Positions 26,372-34,384 of a stretch of 64,000 bases of DNA are shown here, one piece after another. The position numbers were made by a program, and so were the translations under genes. Position 1 is the stretch's first letter. Each line of letters begins with the position of its first letter. The notes under the pieces are model-generated. The model was given only the letters and a program-made list of their open reading frames with translations. It was not told the DNA's origin and made no database searches. Origin of the DNA: an uncultured Clostridia bacterium (GTDB lineage: Bacteria > Bacillota > Clostridia > Peptostreptococcales > Anaerovoracaceae); the NCBI GenBank assembly GCA_934281605.1, contig CAKQXD010000007.1, forward strand, positions 1 through 64,000. Direction: 5' to 3'.

Positions 26372-27259
26372 ATGAATCTAAACTCTTTTTTATACGTCGC
26401 CGAAATCGAGCGCTGCGGTTCCATTAACAGGGCTGCGCAGAATCTGTACACCTCTCAGTCCAACCTGAGCACCGCCCTCAAATCCTTGGAAGAAGAGCTG
26501 GGATACCCGGTGTTTAAACGTACTAGTAACGGCAGCGTTCCCACTCCGGAAGGCTACCTTTTTATCCAGTCTGCAAAGGCAATTCTTGCAGAAATAGAAA
26601 AAATAAAGGGGATTCCTCTCCGTGTCGGCATCGGCGATACCATCTCTATCACCTGTAACTGGTCGGCTCAGATCCTCCAGAGCCTGGTGGATTTTAAAGA
26701 ACAGGATCACCCGGAAACCCACGATACCTACCGGGAAACCAGTATCCGGCAGAACTTCGAATGCATCTATGAAAATCAGTACCGGCTGTCCATCATCGAC
26801 TGCTTCCATTCTCTCAGTGAAATGTACCAGGAGCGCGCTGCAAATACCAATCTGGAAGCGGTAGTCATGAAGGAATGTGTCCCTGCCGTCGCCCTCATGT
26901 CCCATCACCATCCACTGGCCCGGCAGGAAAGCGTCACCATGAAAGAAATCTACTCCTATCCTCTGGTTCTTTTCGAGGACTACCAGGATCCGGAACAGCA
27001 CCGGCTTCTTCGCCTCCAGCCCCGCCAGCAGATTCTTTACCTCTTCGACCGCGGCAGCCTTCTGGACGTCGTGCAGACCAGCAACAGCATTTCCATACTC
27101 AAAAAAAACACGTATGTGGATTCGGATCAATACGGAATCGCCGAACTCCCCATACGCGACTGTCCAGACAGCTATGATATTGTCATGTTAAAACGCAGCT
27201 ACTACCAGATGAATCGTCGGGAAGAAGCTTTTATCCGCTACCTGCAGGCGCAGCTTTAG
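26372..27259 (+). CDS. LysR family transcriptional regulator
   Basis: A 295-residue LysR protein. The N-terminal winged helix-turn-helix reads FLYVAEIERCGSINRAAQNL then SQSNLSTALKSLEEELGYPV; residues 90-290 form the periplasmic-binding-like effector domain. It is divergent from agmatinase and likely controls that operon, with an amine or its precursor as effector; this is inference from position and the operator at 26279-26302. The stop overlaps the end of the convergent acidic-protein gene by a few bases. Confidence 0.92.
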   Translation: MNLNSFLYVAEIERCGSINRAAQNLYTSQSNLSTALKSLEEELGYPVFKRTSNGSVPTPEGYLFIQSAKAILAEIEKIKGIPLRVGIGDTISITCNWSAQILQSLVDFKEQDHPETHDTYRETSIRQNFECIYENQYRLSIIDCFHSLSEMYQERAANTNLEAVVMKECVPAVALMSHHHPLARQESVTMKEIYSYPLVLFEDYQDPEQHRLLRLQPRQQILYLFDRGSLLDVVQTSNSISILKKNTYVDSDQYGIAELPIRDCPDSYDIVMLKRSYYQMNRREEAFIRYLQAQL

Positions 27260-27597
27260 TGGTCGTCCATCCACTTCCACTCCGCCCAGCGATTTTCCCA
27301 GTCTCCTGCAAAGTCTTTCAAACTCTGAGACTGGGATGGCTGCGATTCTTCCTCCCATTCCGACTCCTCATCCTCCCAGTCGGAATCCAGGTCAAGCTCA
27401 AGATCAAGATCCAGACTATCGTCAAATTCTTCATCAGGATCACCTTCATCGTCAAGATCCAGGTCAAACTCTCCATTGAGTTCTTCCTCCTCTTCTGCCT
27501 CATCCAGTTCAAAAAGCTCGTCGCCTTCCGGATCGAGAATATCGTTCCCGATCCCCTCAATTTCTTCAAAAATACCCCGTTTTTGTTCTTCCATCAT
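27256..27597 (-). CDS. Very acidic protein of unknown function
   Basis: About 113 residues from ATG 27597 (RBS AAGGTGAG), starting MMEEQKRGIFEEIEGIGND. Residues 25-90 are almost only Asp, Glu and Leu, followed by an SQPSQSQSLKDFAGDWENRW end with several Trp. No fold is recognised. The charge suggests a disordered or cation/protein-binding tail. It follows the flavoprotein gene by 10 bp on the same strand, so it is translated from the same message. The frame extends further upstream inside that gene, but the RBS supports 27597. Confidence 0.6.
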   Translation of the reverse strand: MMEEQKRGIFEEIEGIGNDILDPEGDELFELDEAEEEEELNGEFDLDLDDEGDPDEEFDDSLDLDLELDLDSDWEDEESEWEEESQPSQSQSLKDFAGDWENRWAEWKWMDDH

Positions 27598-27607
27598 AAT
27601 ACTCACC

Positions 27608-28312
27608 TTACTTCCATGGCCTGTTTTTCTTATCCCAGTCTCTTTCCTTCCAATAAGAATAATCCGGTTCCATCGGCGCCACATGAGCGTGCATGAACCG
27701 CATGGCATGGAACCAGATTCGCCCGTTCAGGCTCGGAGTTCTCGGATCTTTATTTCGCACTATTTTATCTGCCAGACGATCGGTACTCCGATCGATTTTC
27801 TCTCGAATCTTCTGCGGGATTTCGTCAGGCCCCATGGCTCGGACTGCAACACCCATCTTGTAAATTTTAGGCACACCCCAAAACCGCAAACTGTCCGCCA
27901 TATCCCGGTTGGTACTTTTCATGCCGGCTCCTGCTGCTGTGCTGACACAGACACTTTGCTTATGAAACATGCATTCTTTCGGTCGATGCACCATCCACTG
28001 CGTCCCGTAATGATCCAGCAGCGCCTTCATCTGCCCTGTCGCATGATATACATAGACCGGACTTGCCAGGATAATCAGATCAGCCCATTCCAGACTCTCG
28101 GTGATAGGCTGCAGCTTTTCATGATGCGGGCATCGGCTCAGCTCCGTCCGAAAGCAGGTCCCGCATCCAATACACGGTTCATCAAAATCCCGCGGCAGAA
28201 AAAACTCCCGAATTTCCCCGCCATCTCGCTGGATGACCTTCTCTGCCAGATCCCGTGCGATCATCCGCGTGCTTCCCTTATGATTTTGTCCATTTATGAT
28301 CACGATCCGCAT
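27608..28312 (-). CDS. Flavodoxin-like NAD(P)H-dependent FMN oxidoreductase with Cys cluster
   Basis: A 234-residue flavodoxin-fold protein: MRIVIINGQNHKGSTRMIA is the FMN phosphate-binding loop, WADLIILASPVYVYHATGQM the isoalloxazine-contact loop, and PCIGCGTCFRTELSRCP carries a C-x2-C-x2-C-x6-C set like that of iron-sulfur flavoproteins. Likely a flavin-dependent electron carrier or reductase in the cytoplasm. ATG 28312 is 8 nt after GGAGG and is preferred over the longer frame to 28354. The acidic-protein gene follows directly. Confidence 0.87.
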   Translation of the reverse strand: MRIVIINGQNHKGSTRMIARDLAEKVIQRDGGEIREFFLPRDFDEPCIGCGTCFRTELSRCPHHEKLQPITESLEWADLIILASPVYVYHATGQMKALLDHYGTQWMVHRPKECMFHKQSVCVSTAAGAGMKSTNRDMADSLRFWGVPKIYKMGVAVRAMGPDEIPQKIREKIDRSTDRLADKIVRNKDPRTPSLNGRIWFHAMRFMHAHVAPMEPDYSYWKERDWDKKNRPWK

Positions 28313-28483
28313 GATTTGTACCTCCACAATCTTAATGCCCCCTGTTTCCTCCATATTTCCAGAATAACAGCCCCGATGGATGAAACATCATCGCCTCAAT
28401 TCGCTCTCCATATCATTAATTATAGTATTATCCCGTCTAATTGTAAATCTCAATACAAATTCTAATCGCATGATAAGGAAGTG

Positions 28484-28573
28484 GTGATAATTTCTACATA
28501 TGAAGAATTTGCAATTATGCTTGGCGTTGCCATGCTGATTGTTGAAATTATAAGGATAGAAAGAAAAAAGTAA
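28484..28573 (+). CDS. Putative holin-like type I toxin, 29 residues
   Basis: A short frame reading (V/M)IISTYEEFAIMLGVAMLI then VEIIRIERKK, that is STYE, one hydrophobic helix and a basic tail. This is the pattern of the Firmicute putative holin-like toxins (TYEAL..MI.FA...I......KK), membrane peptides of type I toxin-antitoxin systems. AAGGA lies at 28475-28479. The start is uncertain: GTG at 28484, or the following ATA at 28487, which is where homologues have ATG and which has better RBS spacing. An ATG-to-ATA change would weaken translation. An antisense RNA gene faces its 3' end. Confidence 0.68.
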   Translation: MIISTYEEFAIMLGVAMLIVEIIRIERKK

Positions 28574-28642
28574 CCGCCCTTGCCCTAGTTCGGTTACTTT
28601 AAAACTGATCTTCGGCTAACCGCTTATCGTCAGCTCATTTCT
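28562..28642 (-). ncRNA. Antisense RNA, type I antitoxin
   Basis: A minus-strand transcription unit of about 81 nt: promoter at 28649-28676, predicted start near 28642, and an intrinsic terminator GTAACCG (28570-28576)/CGGTTAC (28591-28597) followed by TTTTTTCTT. It overlaps the last codons and 3' untranslated region of the toxin mRNA, the arrangement of txpA/RatA and bsrG/SR4-type systems in Bacillus. Ends are predictions from promoter and terminator. Confidence 0.65.
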
Positions 28643-28648
28643 ATAATC

Positions 28649-28676
28649 ATTATATGCTAAAATTTTTCCCTTGCAA
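28649..28676 (-). promoter_or_regulatory. Promoter of the antisense RNA
   Basis: TTGCAA (28671-28676), 16 bp, perfect TATAAT (28649-28654) on the minus strand. No coding frame follows it, which supports an RNA gene. Confidence 0.7.
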
Positions 28677-28686
28677 CTGTTTCATA

Positions 28687-28738
28687 TAAAAAACTCCTCC
28701 CATCCATCGAGCTTCTACCCAATAAATAAGAGGAGTTT
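28687..28738 (-). terminator. Terminator of spo0A
   Basis: AAACTCCTC (28691-28699) pairs with GAGGAGTTT (28730-28738); six T residues follow on the minus strand. It isolates spo0A from the antisense RNA promoter. Confidence 0.7.
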
Positions 28739-28855
28739 ATTGCTATAGACTTGCGAAGTTTATCGCTTTTCGCTGTCCGCATCCATAAGTAGATGCCAAC
28801 TAATTCCCGGATTTATCGCTGTCTGAAATCCTGTAAACCCGCATCGTTACTGTCT

Positions 28856-29653
28856 TTAGCCAGTCTTTCTCTCCAAACGGAGCTTGTCAGCGATGATGGC
28901 AATGAACTCCGAGTTGGTCGGCTTGCCCTTGTCGTGCTGGACCGTATAGCCGAAAAGGTCGTTGATGGTTTCCAGCCTTCCCCGGTTCCACGCCACCTCT
29001 ATGGCATGACGGATCGCCCGCTCCACACGGCTCGGCGTGGTATGATTGTTCTGCGCGATGGCCGGATACAGCTCCTTGGTGACGGCACCCAGAAGCTCCA
29101 TATCTTCCACAACCATCAAGATGGCATCCCGCAGATACTGATATCCTTTGATGTGAGCAGGAACACCCACTTCATGAATGATATTCGTGATCTCGATTTC
29201 CAGATCTTTCTCCCCGCCATCACTTCTGCCGGCCAGGATCGCCTTCGCATACTGCATCTTTCCCTGCTCCGTCTCATCGTTTCCAGCCAGCTGATTGATC
29301 CGCTTCATCAGAATATCAAGATTGAACGGCTTGACGATATAATACTCTGCGCCTAGACCGATTGCCTTCTGCGTGATCTGTTCCTGCCCGACGGCAGACA
29401 ACACGATAGTTCTCGGATACTGCTCCAGTTCCAGATCATTGATACCTTCCAGCACGCCCAGACCGTCCATATGCGGCATGACCATATCCAGAATCAGTAT
29501 ATCCGGCTGCTTTCTGCGTATGTATTCCAGTGTCTTTAAACCGTCGTGACAGACAAAAGCCACTTCGATTTCCTCATACTCTGCAAAATAGTCCGTCAGA
29601 ATCTCACAAAACTCTCTGTTATCATCAGCGATTCCCAGTGTTATTTTCTTCAT
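28856..29653 (-). CDS. spo0A: Sporulation master regulator Spo0A
   Basis: A 265-residue response regulator. Receiver domain 1-120 with acidic pair DD at 10-11 and phospho-acceptor D56 in DILILDMVMPHMDG. The C-terminal Spo0A domain carries IIHEVGVPAHIKGYQYLRDA, TPSRVERAIRHAIEVAW (recognition helix) and GKPTNSEFIAIIAD, diagnostic of Spo0A. Phosphorylated Spo0A starts sporulation. Usually spoIVB lies immediately upstream; here a tetR gene on the other strand separates them. RBS GGGGAGGGAAG precedes the ATG; its own promoter must lie in 29654-29800, though I could not fix one. Confidence 0.97.
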   Translation of the reverse strand: MKKITLGIADDNREFCEILTDYFAEYEEIEVAFVCHDGLKTLEYIRRKQPDILILDMVMPHMDGLGVLEGINDLELEQYPRTIVLSAVGQEQITQKAIGLGAEYYIVKPFNLDILMKRINQLAGNDETEQGKMQYAKAILAGRSDGGEKDLEIEITNIIHEVGVPAHIKGYQYLRDAILMVVEDMELLGAVTKELYPAIAQNNHTTPSRVERAIRHAIEVAWNRGRLETINDLFGYTVQHDKGKPTNSEFIAIIADKLRLERKTG

Positions 29654-29853
29654 GGATCTTCCCTCCCCGTTGCTTTTCTACACTAGTATATTGTAACTGC
29701 TTTCAAATCTCGATCCAATCCTACCTTTCATACAACTTTCATCAGCATACGACACCATCCGACATCACTGTAAGCGTACCATAAAATCCGTCCCGGTAAC
29801 ATCACCCGAAGAAAATCCACTACCCCCAATAAGTATCCTAACCGGTTTTGCTA

Positions 29854-29883
29854 TTGACATATTAGACATATGTCTGTTATAAT
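29854..29883 (+). promoter_or_regulatory. Promoter and operator of the tetR-type gene
   Basis: TTGACA (29854-29859), 18 bp, TATAAT (29878-29883). The spacer contains a perfect 12-bp palindrome AGACATATGTCT (29864-29875), positioned for autorepression by the TetR protein encoded next. Confidence 0.75.
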
Positions 29884-29957
29884 TCTCATGTAGAATAAAG
29901 CAGATTATTTTGATTTTATTTCTTCAACCAGGAAAATTTGAAAAAGGAACGTCTACA

Positions 29958-30551
29958 ATGGGAAAAGACAACATCAAAGAAGATCTGAGGATCCGGAAAA
30001 CCAGAGCGGCTATCAAAGACGCCCTCTATGAACTGACCCGTGAGAAAACATATCAGGAGATTTCCGTCATGGATATCGCCCAGCGCGCTATGATCAACCG
30101 GAGCACCTTCTACCTGCACTATAAAGACAAGGACGCCCTTCTGGACGCCCTGGCGCAGGAAGTTCTGGAAGATATGAACCCTATCGCCGACGCTATTTCC
30201 GAGGAAAACCTGCGTAACTGTGCGAAGACAGGCGCGCCGTTTCCTCATTTCATCCAGATTTTAACCTATATTAGGGAAAACCCGGCGTTCTTCCAGCTGA
30301 TTCTCGGCAGCAATAAAAAAGGGAGTTTCTATCTCGAACTGTCACAGGAATTCTCCCCGAAAGTCGCCCGCGCTCTGCAAGGCTTCAAACCGGACGCCAT
30401 TGCCCGCACCTACGGTCCCGTTGCCCTGATCAATGCCCTCAGCGGCATCCTTCGCAAATGGATCAAAAACGGCATGGTGGAAGAACCTGAACAGCTCGCC
30501 GCTCTCATAACCCGCGTGTCGCTGGCCGTCATGGCCATTGACCATATATAA
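29958..30551 (+). CDS. TetR family transcriptional regulator
   Basis: A 197-residue regulator with an N-terminal helix-turn-helix: RKTRAAIKDALYELTREKTY and ISVMDIAQRAMINRSTFYLH match the TetR signature, followed by an alpha-helical ligand domain with a TetR_C-like LINALSGILRKWIKNGM segment as in DhaS/YfiR types. ATG 29958 with AAAAAGGAACG upstream is preferred to the longer frame from 29910. It has its own promoter with a palindromic operator and its own terminator, and no obvious target gene beside it. Confidence 0.9.
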   Translation: MGKDNIKEDLRIRKTRAAIKDALYELTREKTYQEISVMDIAQRAMINRSTFYLHYKDKDALLDALAQEVLEDMNPIADAISEENLRNCAKTGAPFPHFIQILTYIRENPAFFQLILGSNKKGSFYLELSQEFSPKVARALQGFKPDAIARTYGPVALINALSGILRKWIKNGMVEEPEQLAALITRVSLAVMAIDHI

Positions 30552-30588
30552 CCGTAATTCATACCTATTCCTTACACATATGAATTCC

Positions 30589-30622
30589 AGAAAAACCGGT
30601 ACGCCACTGTACCGGTTTTTCT
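30589..30622. terminator. Terminator of tetR
   Basis: AGAAAAACCGGTAC (30589-30602) and GTACCGGTTTTTCT (30609-30622) form a 14-bp stem with a 6-nt loop. A second strong hairpin, GCGGCAGGG/CCCTGCCGC, lies at 30664-30686 near the spoIVB stop but lacks a T run. Confidence 0.9.
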
Positions 30623-30694
30623 ACGTCTGTCTCCTGCAAAGACTTCTCCCATCAGCTTTCTCGCGGCAGGGAGCAACCCTGCCGCAGTCAGCGC

Positions 30695-31759
30695 CTACTC
30701 GAGCTTTGCAGATTCCTCCAGCATCCATTCGATGAAAATAGCGTAGCCCCGCTTCGCATCATTGACGAAAACATGGGTCACCGCGCCTACGATCCGCCCG
30801 TTTTGAATAATCGGAGAACCGCTCATCCCCTGAACGATGCCGCCGCTTTCTTTAATCAGCGCAGGATCCGTCACCTTGATGACCATTCCCTTGTCATCCG
30901 GCTTTCGCTGCCGTTCTATCTTCTCGATCTCGATCTCAAACTTTTCGATTTTATTGTCCCCCAGCGTGGACAGAATATAAGCCTTGCCCTTCTCCACCTG
31001 ATCCTGAGACCCGACCGGAATCGGATCGCTGTAAAGCGGGTTGGAAATTGCCTTTGCAGCCGTCCCAAATACGCCAAAGTTGCAGTTTTTCTGCAGCGTC
31101 CCCAGAGGATCGCTGGTGTGATAAAAGATCCCGCGGATCTCCCCCGGACTTCCATCGCGGCCTTCTTTCACCTCCTGCACCTGAGACTGCAGCAGCTGCC
31201 CGGATTCCACCGGCAGGATAGAATTGGACTCCACATCCACGATCCCGTGTCCCAGCGCTCCAAATGTATTATTGGCAGGATCGTAGTATGTCAGCGTACC
31301 GATCCCCGCCGTCTTATCCTTGACCCAGATCCCCAGTTTGTAAAGGCCGTCTGATTTTGCCTTCACCGGCTTGACGGTCACCAAGAGCTTTTGCCGGTTC
31401 CGCTTCACTTTCAGCTTCACCGTGGACTGGATCTTGTTGACCAGCGTCTGGACCTCATCTGCACTGTAAACCTCCGTTCCATTGATGGAAAGGATCCTAT
31501 CGCCGATCTGCAGCCCGCTCAAAAGCCCCGGATTGATTTTTTCCCCGTCAGCGGATACGATTTCCTCCAGTCCTACCACCAGAACGCCGCGCACGTCCAT
31601 CCGTACCCCCACTGACTGACCGCCCGGCACCAGCACTCGTTCCGTAACTACAGACACGTTAGCCTGACTGCCGCCGCCCGGAAAAAAATGTCCCGCTGCT
31701 GCAATGGTCAGTAAAAGCCCGCAGAGGATCAGCCCGCTTTTTTTCACGGCACTTTTCAT
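30695..31759 (-). CDS. spoIVB: SpoIVB peptidase (S55 family)
   Basis: A 354-residue protein: an N-terminal membrane anchor (SGLILCGLLLTIAAAGHFF), a PDZ domain (GLQIGDRILSINGTEVYSAD and on) and the S55 serine protease domain with GALGHGIVDVES (catalytic His) and IVQGMSGSPIIQNGRIVGAV (catalytic Ser). SpoIVB crosses to the intermembrane space of the forespore and triggers pro-sigma-K processing. ATG 31759 follows AGGGGGAAATCC; the frame extends to 31870 but into the upstream gene. BofC-like protein gene upstream on the same strand, 10 bp away, fits a sporulation unit. Confidence 0.95.
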   Translation of the reverse strand: MKSAVKKSGLILCGLLLTIAAAGHFFPGGGSQANVSVVTERVLVPGGQSVGVRMDVRGVLVVGLEEIVSADGEKINPGLLSGLQIGDRILSINGTEVYSADEVQTLVNKIQSTVKLKVKRNRQKLLVTVKPVKAKSDGLYKLGIWVKDKTAGIGTLTYYDPANNTFGALGHGIVDVESNSILPVESGQLLQSQVQEVKEGRDGSPGEIRGIFYHTSDPLGTLQKNCNFGVFGTAAKAISNPLYSDPIPVGSQDQVEKGKAYILSTLGDNKIEKFEIEIEKIERQRKPDDKGMVIKVTDPALIKESGGIVQGMSGSPIIQNGRIVGAVTHVFVNDAKRGYAIFIEWMLEESAKLE

Positions 31760-31769
31760 GGATTTCCCC

Positions 31770-32204
31770 CTAGCTATCGAAATTTTCCAGGAACTCATCC
31801 AGTTCCTCTCTGGTTTCTTTTGTAATTCCTTTGGAGAACATTTTCTGATCCGTTTCCGAAAGCAGATCAAAAGGAATGGATGTGATCAGATACAGAGATT
31901 TTTCTTCTCCCTGACATTCAAACACCTTGACCACTCCATCCACTTCCTTAATGAAATAGGTCGTCTGATCTTCCTCCGCCGCGCCGCCGGAACTCTGATC
32001 TTCTCTGCCCGCTTCGCGCTTATCCCCTCTTTCGCTGTCTGTCTGAGAAGACTCTACTTTCACCTTGTTAGCAGCCTCCTCCGATCCGTTTTTATCCACT
32101 ACTGTTTTGTAATTCAACCAGATCCCGAACGTCATGAGACCCACAGCCAGCGCCGCTAAGATCACCTGGTTCCGCAGTTTTTTTCTTCTCGTATCTCTGA
32201 ACAT
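31770..32204 (-). CDS. Membrane-anchored protein with BofC-type C-terminal domain
   Basis: A 144-residue protein: basic N-terminus, one membrane segment (QVILAALAVGLMTFGIWLNY), a charged Ser/Glu-rich linker, then TYFIKEVDGVVKVFECQGEE and SIPFDLLSETDQKMFSKGI. This latter pattern (a strand-rich YFIKE.DG...VF, then a helix with L...D...L..GI) recurs in clostridial proteins with a BofC C-terminal-like domain. BofC restrains SpoIVB in Bacillus, and this gene lies 10 bp before spoIVB, so a role in timing SpoIVB is plausible but inferred. ATG 32204 follows AGAGGTGA. Confidence 0.65.
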   Translation of the reverse strand: MFRDTRRKKLRNQVILAALAVGLMTFGIWLNYKTVVDKNGSEEAANKVKVESSQTDSERGDKREAGREDQSSGGAAEEDQTTYFIKEVDGVVKVFECQGEEKSLYLITSIPFDLLSETDQKMFSKGITKETREELDEFLENFDS

Positions 32205-32273
32205 ATTTTTCACCTCTACGGATAGTATGAGCACGAAAATCCGCCCTTATACCGTTCCCGAGGCTTTTTCCTG

Positions 32274-33413
32274 TCACATCTGCTGTATTTTTGCGATCAG
32301 TTCCTGCTTCGTTTTTTCGATCGCTGCAAAGTCCATATATGGGATGTAATAGCTTTCCAGTTCATCGTGGATCTGCCGCGTTTTGCGAAGAACTTCCAGA
32401 GCCTTCGACAGATCTTCCTGAACGCCATGACTCAGATCCATACGCAGTTCAGCCAAAAGAGGATCCTCCTCCGCTGCCGGATCGATCCGGATCTCCATCC
32501 GCTTCTGCCCCGATTCGCCTGCACCGGCAGTATGATACTCGTTGCAGCTGATGATCGCCAGGCCTGCGTCCGGCACCAGGATATGTTCCAGCTTCTTTGC
32601 AGGATCCATCGGACAATAATACGTTTCCAGATCAAAGCCTGCATCCAGCAGCCTCTGTGCAGCCGGGCACAGAAGCAACTGTACTGGAAACCCCGCCGGA
32701 ACGTAAAGCAAAATCACCTTTTCCATGCCCTGGATCAGCGTATCCAGCCCGCTCTTGATTCCATCCGGCGTGATCGCCCCTGCAAAAGCCCGTTTTTCAT
32801 GCCCCGGTCTTTGCGGACCTCCCAGTGCGCTGTCCCGATTTCGCCGCGACTCCGTCCGGCGCACCGCAAGAACTGAGCTTAGTTTCGTCTGCAGGATCTG
32901 CTTTGCATCAAAAATACCTTCTTCCCCCGTCATGCGCTGCAGCACATCGCTTAAAAATTCGCTCCGTTTTCCCGCCGCCGCCAGATAGCCGTATACCAGC
33001 TGGAACATGGCCGCCGTTTTTTCATTGCAGGCGATGATTTCCTTCCTGTGTGAACGGATGCCTTCTTCATCCCAGTATGCGCCCAGATTCAGGATTTCAT
33101 CCACGGCGCCGGGATTTTTCGGATCGACGATATGAGGCGCTGTCCCATCCAGCAGCACCACGTTTCTTTTTCGCAGTACAACACCGTCCAGCGAATCCGG
33201 ATCCGAGGAACACCACAGATAATCCACGTCCTCCCCCTGCTCCGAAAAATGCCGGCCAACTCCCTTCATCAGCGTTGATTTTCCAGTCCCGGGTCCCCCT
33301 TTGATACAAAAAATTTTTTCTGCTTTCCTTTGGGGCAAAATGTCGTTATAATAGGAGTAGAACCCTTGAGGTGTGTTGCCTCCTGGGAATATGTTTCTAA
33401 TATGACCTTTCAT
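32274..33413 (-). CDS. P-loop ATPase of the PRK06851 type
   Basis: A 379-residue protein starting MKGHIRNIFPGGNTPQGFYS, with Walker A GGPGTGKSTL near residue 38 and a Walker-B-like VVLLDGTAPHIVDP. The opening FPGGNTP.GF.S.Y and the twofold layout match a family of Firmicute ATPases of unknown function (PRK06851). In relatives the second half repeats the P-loop; here the corresponding place reads VPAGFPVQLL with no GKS, so only one nucleotide site remains. ATG 33413 follows GGAAGGAGGTG and is preferred over 33497. It precedes the BofC-like and spoIVB genes on the same strand. Confidence 0.75.
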   Translation of the reverse strand: MKGHIRNIFPGGNTPQGFYSYYNDILPQRKAEKIFCIKGGPGTGKSTLMKGVGRHFSEQGEDVDYLWCSSDPDSLDGVVLRKRNVVLLDGTAPHIVDPKNPGAVDEILNLGAYWDEEGIRSHRKEIIACNEKTAAMFQLVYGYLAAAGKRSEFLSDVLQRMTGEEGIFDAKQILQTKLSSVLAVRRTESRRNRDSALGGPQRPGHEKRAFAGAITPDGIKSGLDTLIQGMEKVILLYVPAGFPVQLLLCPAAQRLLDAGFDLETYYCPMDPAKKLEHILVPDAGLAIISCNEYHTAGAGESGQKRMEIRIDPAAEEDPLLAELRMDLSHGVQEDLSKALEVLRKTRQIHDELESYYIPYMDFAAIEKTKQELIAKIQQM

Positions 33414-33509
33414 ATGCACCTCCTTCCTGTTATAATATGCCGCTGTGCCCCTGGAGTGTTCCTGTGATCGGTTGCATGTTATGTCGTAAGAAAACAAAGG
33501 AGTCCATTC

Positions 33510-34286
33510 ATGAAAACAAAATCAGCTAAAAAGACCAACGCCGTTTCTGTGATCTGTTTCATTCTGGCGGTGATCTTCTTTCTTTACGGGATCTATATGG
33601 TCCTCTCTGCAGTCGATTACATTCGGAGCTACGAAAGCACCGGACTCATCAATACACAAAACGTTTTACAGTACGTCGTAACATCTTCGGCGTCCTATTT
33701 TGGATTTGCATTCCTGTTCTTCGCTGCGGGATACGCCATCCGGATGCTGGTGCAGATGAAACCGGCCTTCACCGGCGTCATCACAGAAACGACAGAAGAA
33801 ACAGCGCTCCCGGAAACACCGGAGTTTACAGAAGATCCTGCGCCGGAAGCCAGCGATGCTCCGGAAGCTGCACCTGATGCGGCAGAAATACTTTCCGCTT
33901 CAGAAAATCTTTCTGCAAAGGAAACGCCGGACGCTTTCGAAGAGAACGACTCAGATGCTTCTGCAGAAGTAACGGCAGACAGCATGACCGAAGAAACGGC
34001 AGAAGACGTGCATGTACCGGAAATCGGAGATACTTCTTCGGCGCTTACTTTCCATGAACTGATCATCGATCCGCCTGAAGAAAACGAGGAAGACATTTCA
34101 GAAGAACCTGAACCGTTAGAAGACGATGCAGAACTCGTTGAAGAAGTAAGCCTGGAAGATCCGGCACCGGAAGGATCCGAAACTGCAGAACCAGATGAAA
34201 CTCCTGCAGGATCCCAGTCGGAACAAAATAAACCGGTCGAAAAGATCTCCAGCTCTATGATCCGGGATATTTTCGAACACAAATAA
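33510..34286 (+). CDS. Two-helix membrane protein with long acidic tail
   Basis: A 258-residue protein with two hydrophobic segments (about residues 12-35 and 62-82) and then about 165 residues rich in Glu, Asp, Ala and Pro, ending SSSMIRDIFEHK. I do not recognise the family. The tail is probably disordered and cytoplasmic or surface-exposed depending on topology. It is divergent from the ATPase gene and ends at a bidirectional terminator. RBS AAAGGAG precedes the ATG. Confidence 0.7.
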   Translation: MKTKSAKKTNAVSVICFILAVIFFLYGIYMVLSAVDYIRSYESTGLINTQNVLQYVVTSSASYFGFAFLFFAAGYAIRMLVQMKPAFTGVITETTEETALPETPEFTEDPAPEASDAPEAAPDAAEILSASENLSAKETPDAFEENDSDASAEVTADSMTEETAEDVHVPEIGDTSSALTFHELIIDPPEENEEDISEEPEPLEDDAELVEEVSLEDPAPEGSETAEPDETPAGSQSEQNKPVEKISSSMIRDIFEHK

Positions 34287-34339
34287 ACAAAAGAGCATTT
34301 CGATATTATAAAAAATACGGGATCGACCCGTATATGCAG

Positions 34340-34369
34340 AAAGCGGACACATCATGTGCCCGCTTTTTA
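34340..34369. terminator. Bidirectional terminator
   Basis: AAAGCGG (34340-34346) and CCGCTTT (34360-34366), with inner ACAT/ATGT pairing, followed by T residues in both directions, between convergent genes. Confidence 0.85.
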
Positions 34370-34384
34370 TGTGACATATTCTTT

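Noticed and set aside
28500..28538. A 12-codon ATG frame inside the toxin gene (MKNLQLCLALPC)
   Set aside because: Different frame from the toxin pattern; too short and with no match, although it has a possible SD 11 nt upstream.
29748..29754. Spo0A box-like TGTCGTA (minus strand) upstream of spo0A
   Set aside because: One mismatch to TGTCGAA in a 7-bp word is too weak without a partner site or a fixed promoter.
33050..33309. Small frames opposite the P-loop ATPase
   Set aside because: Antisense shadows without RBS or conserved motifs.
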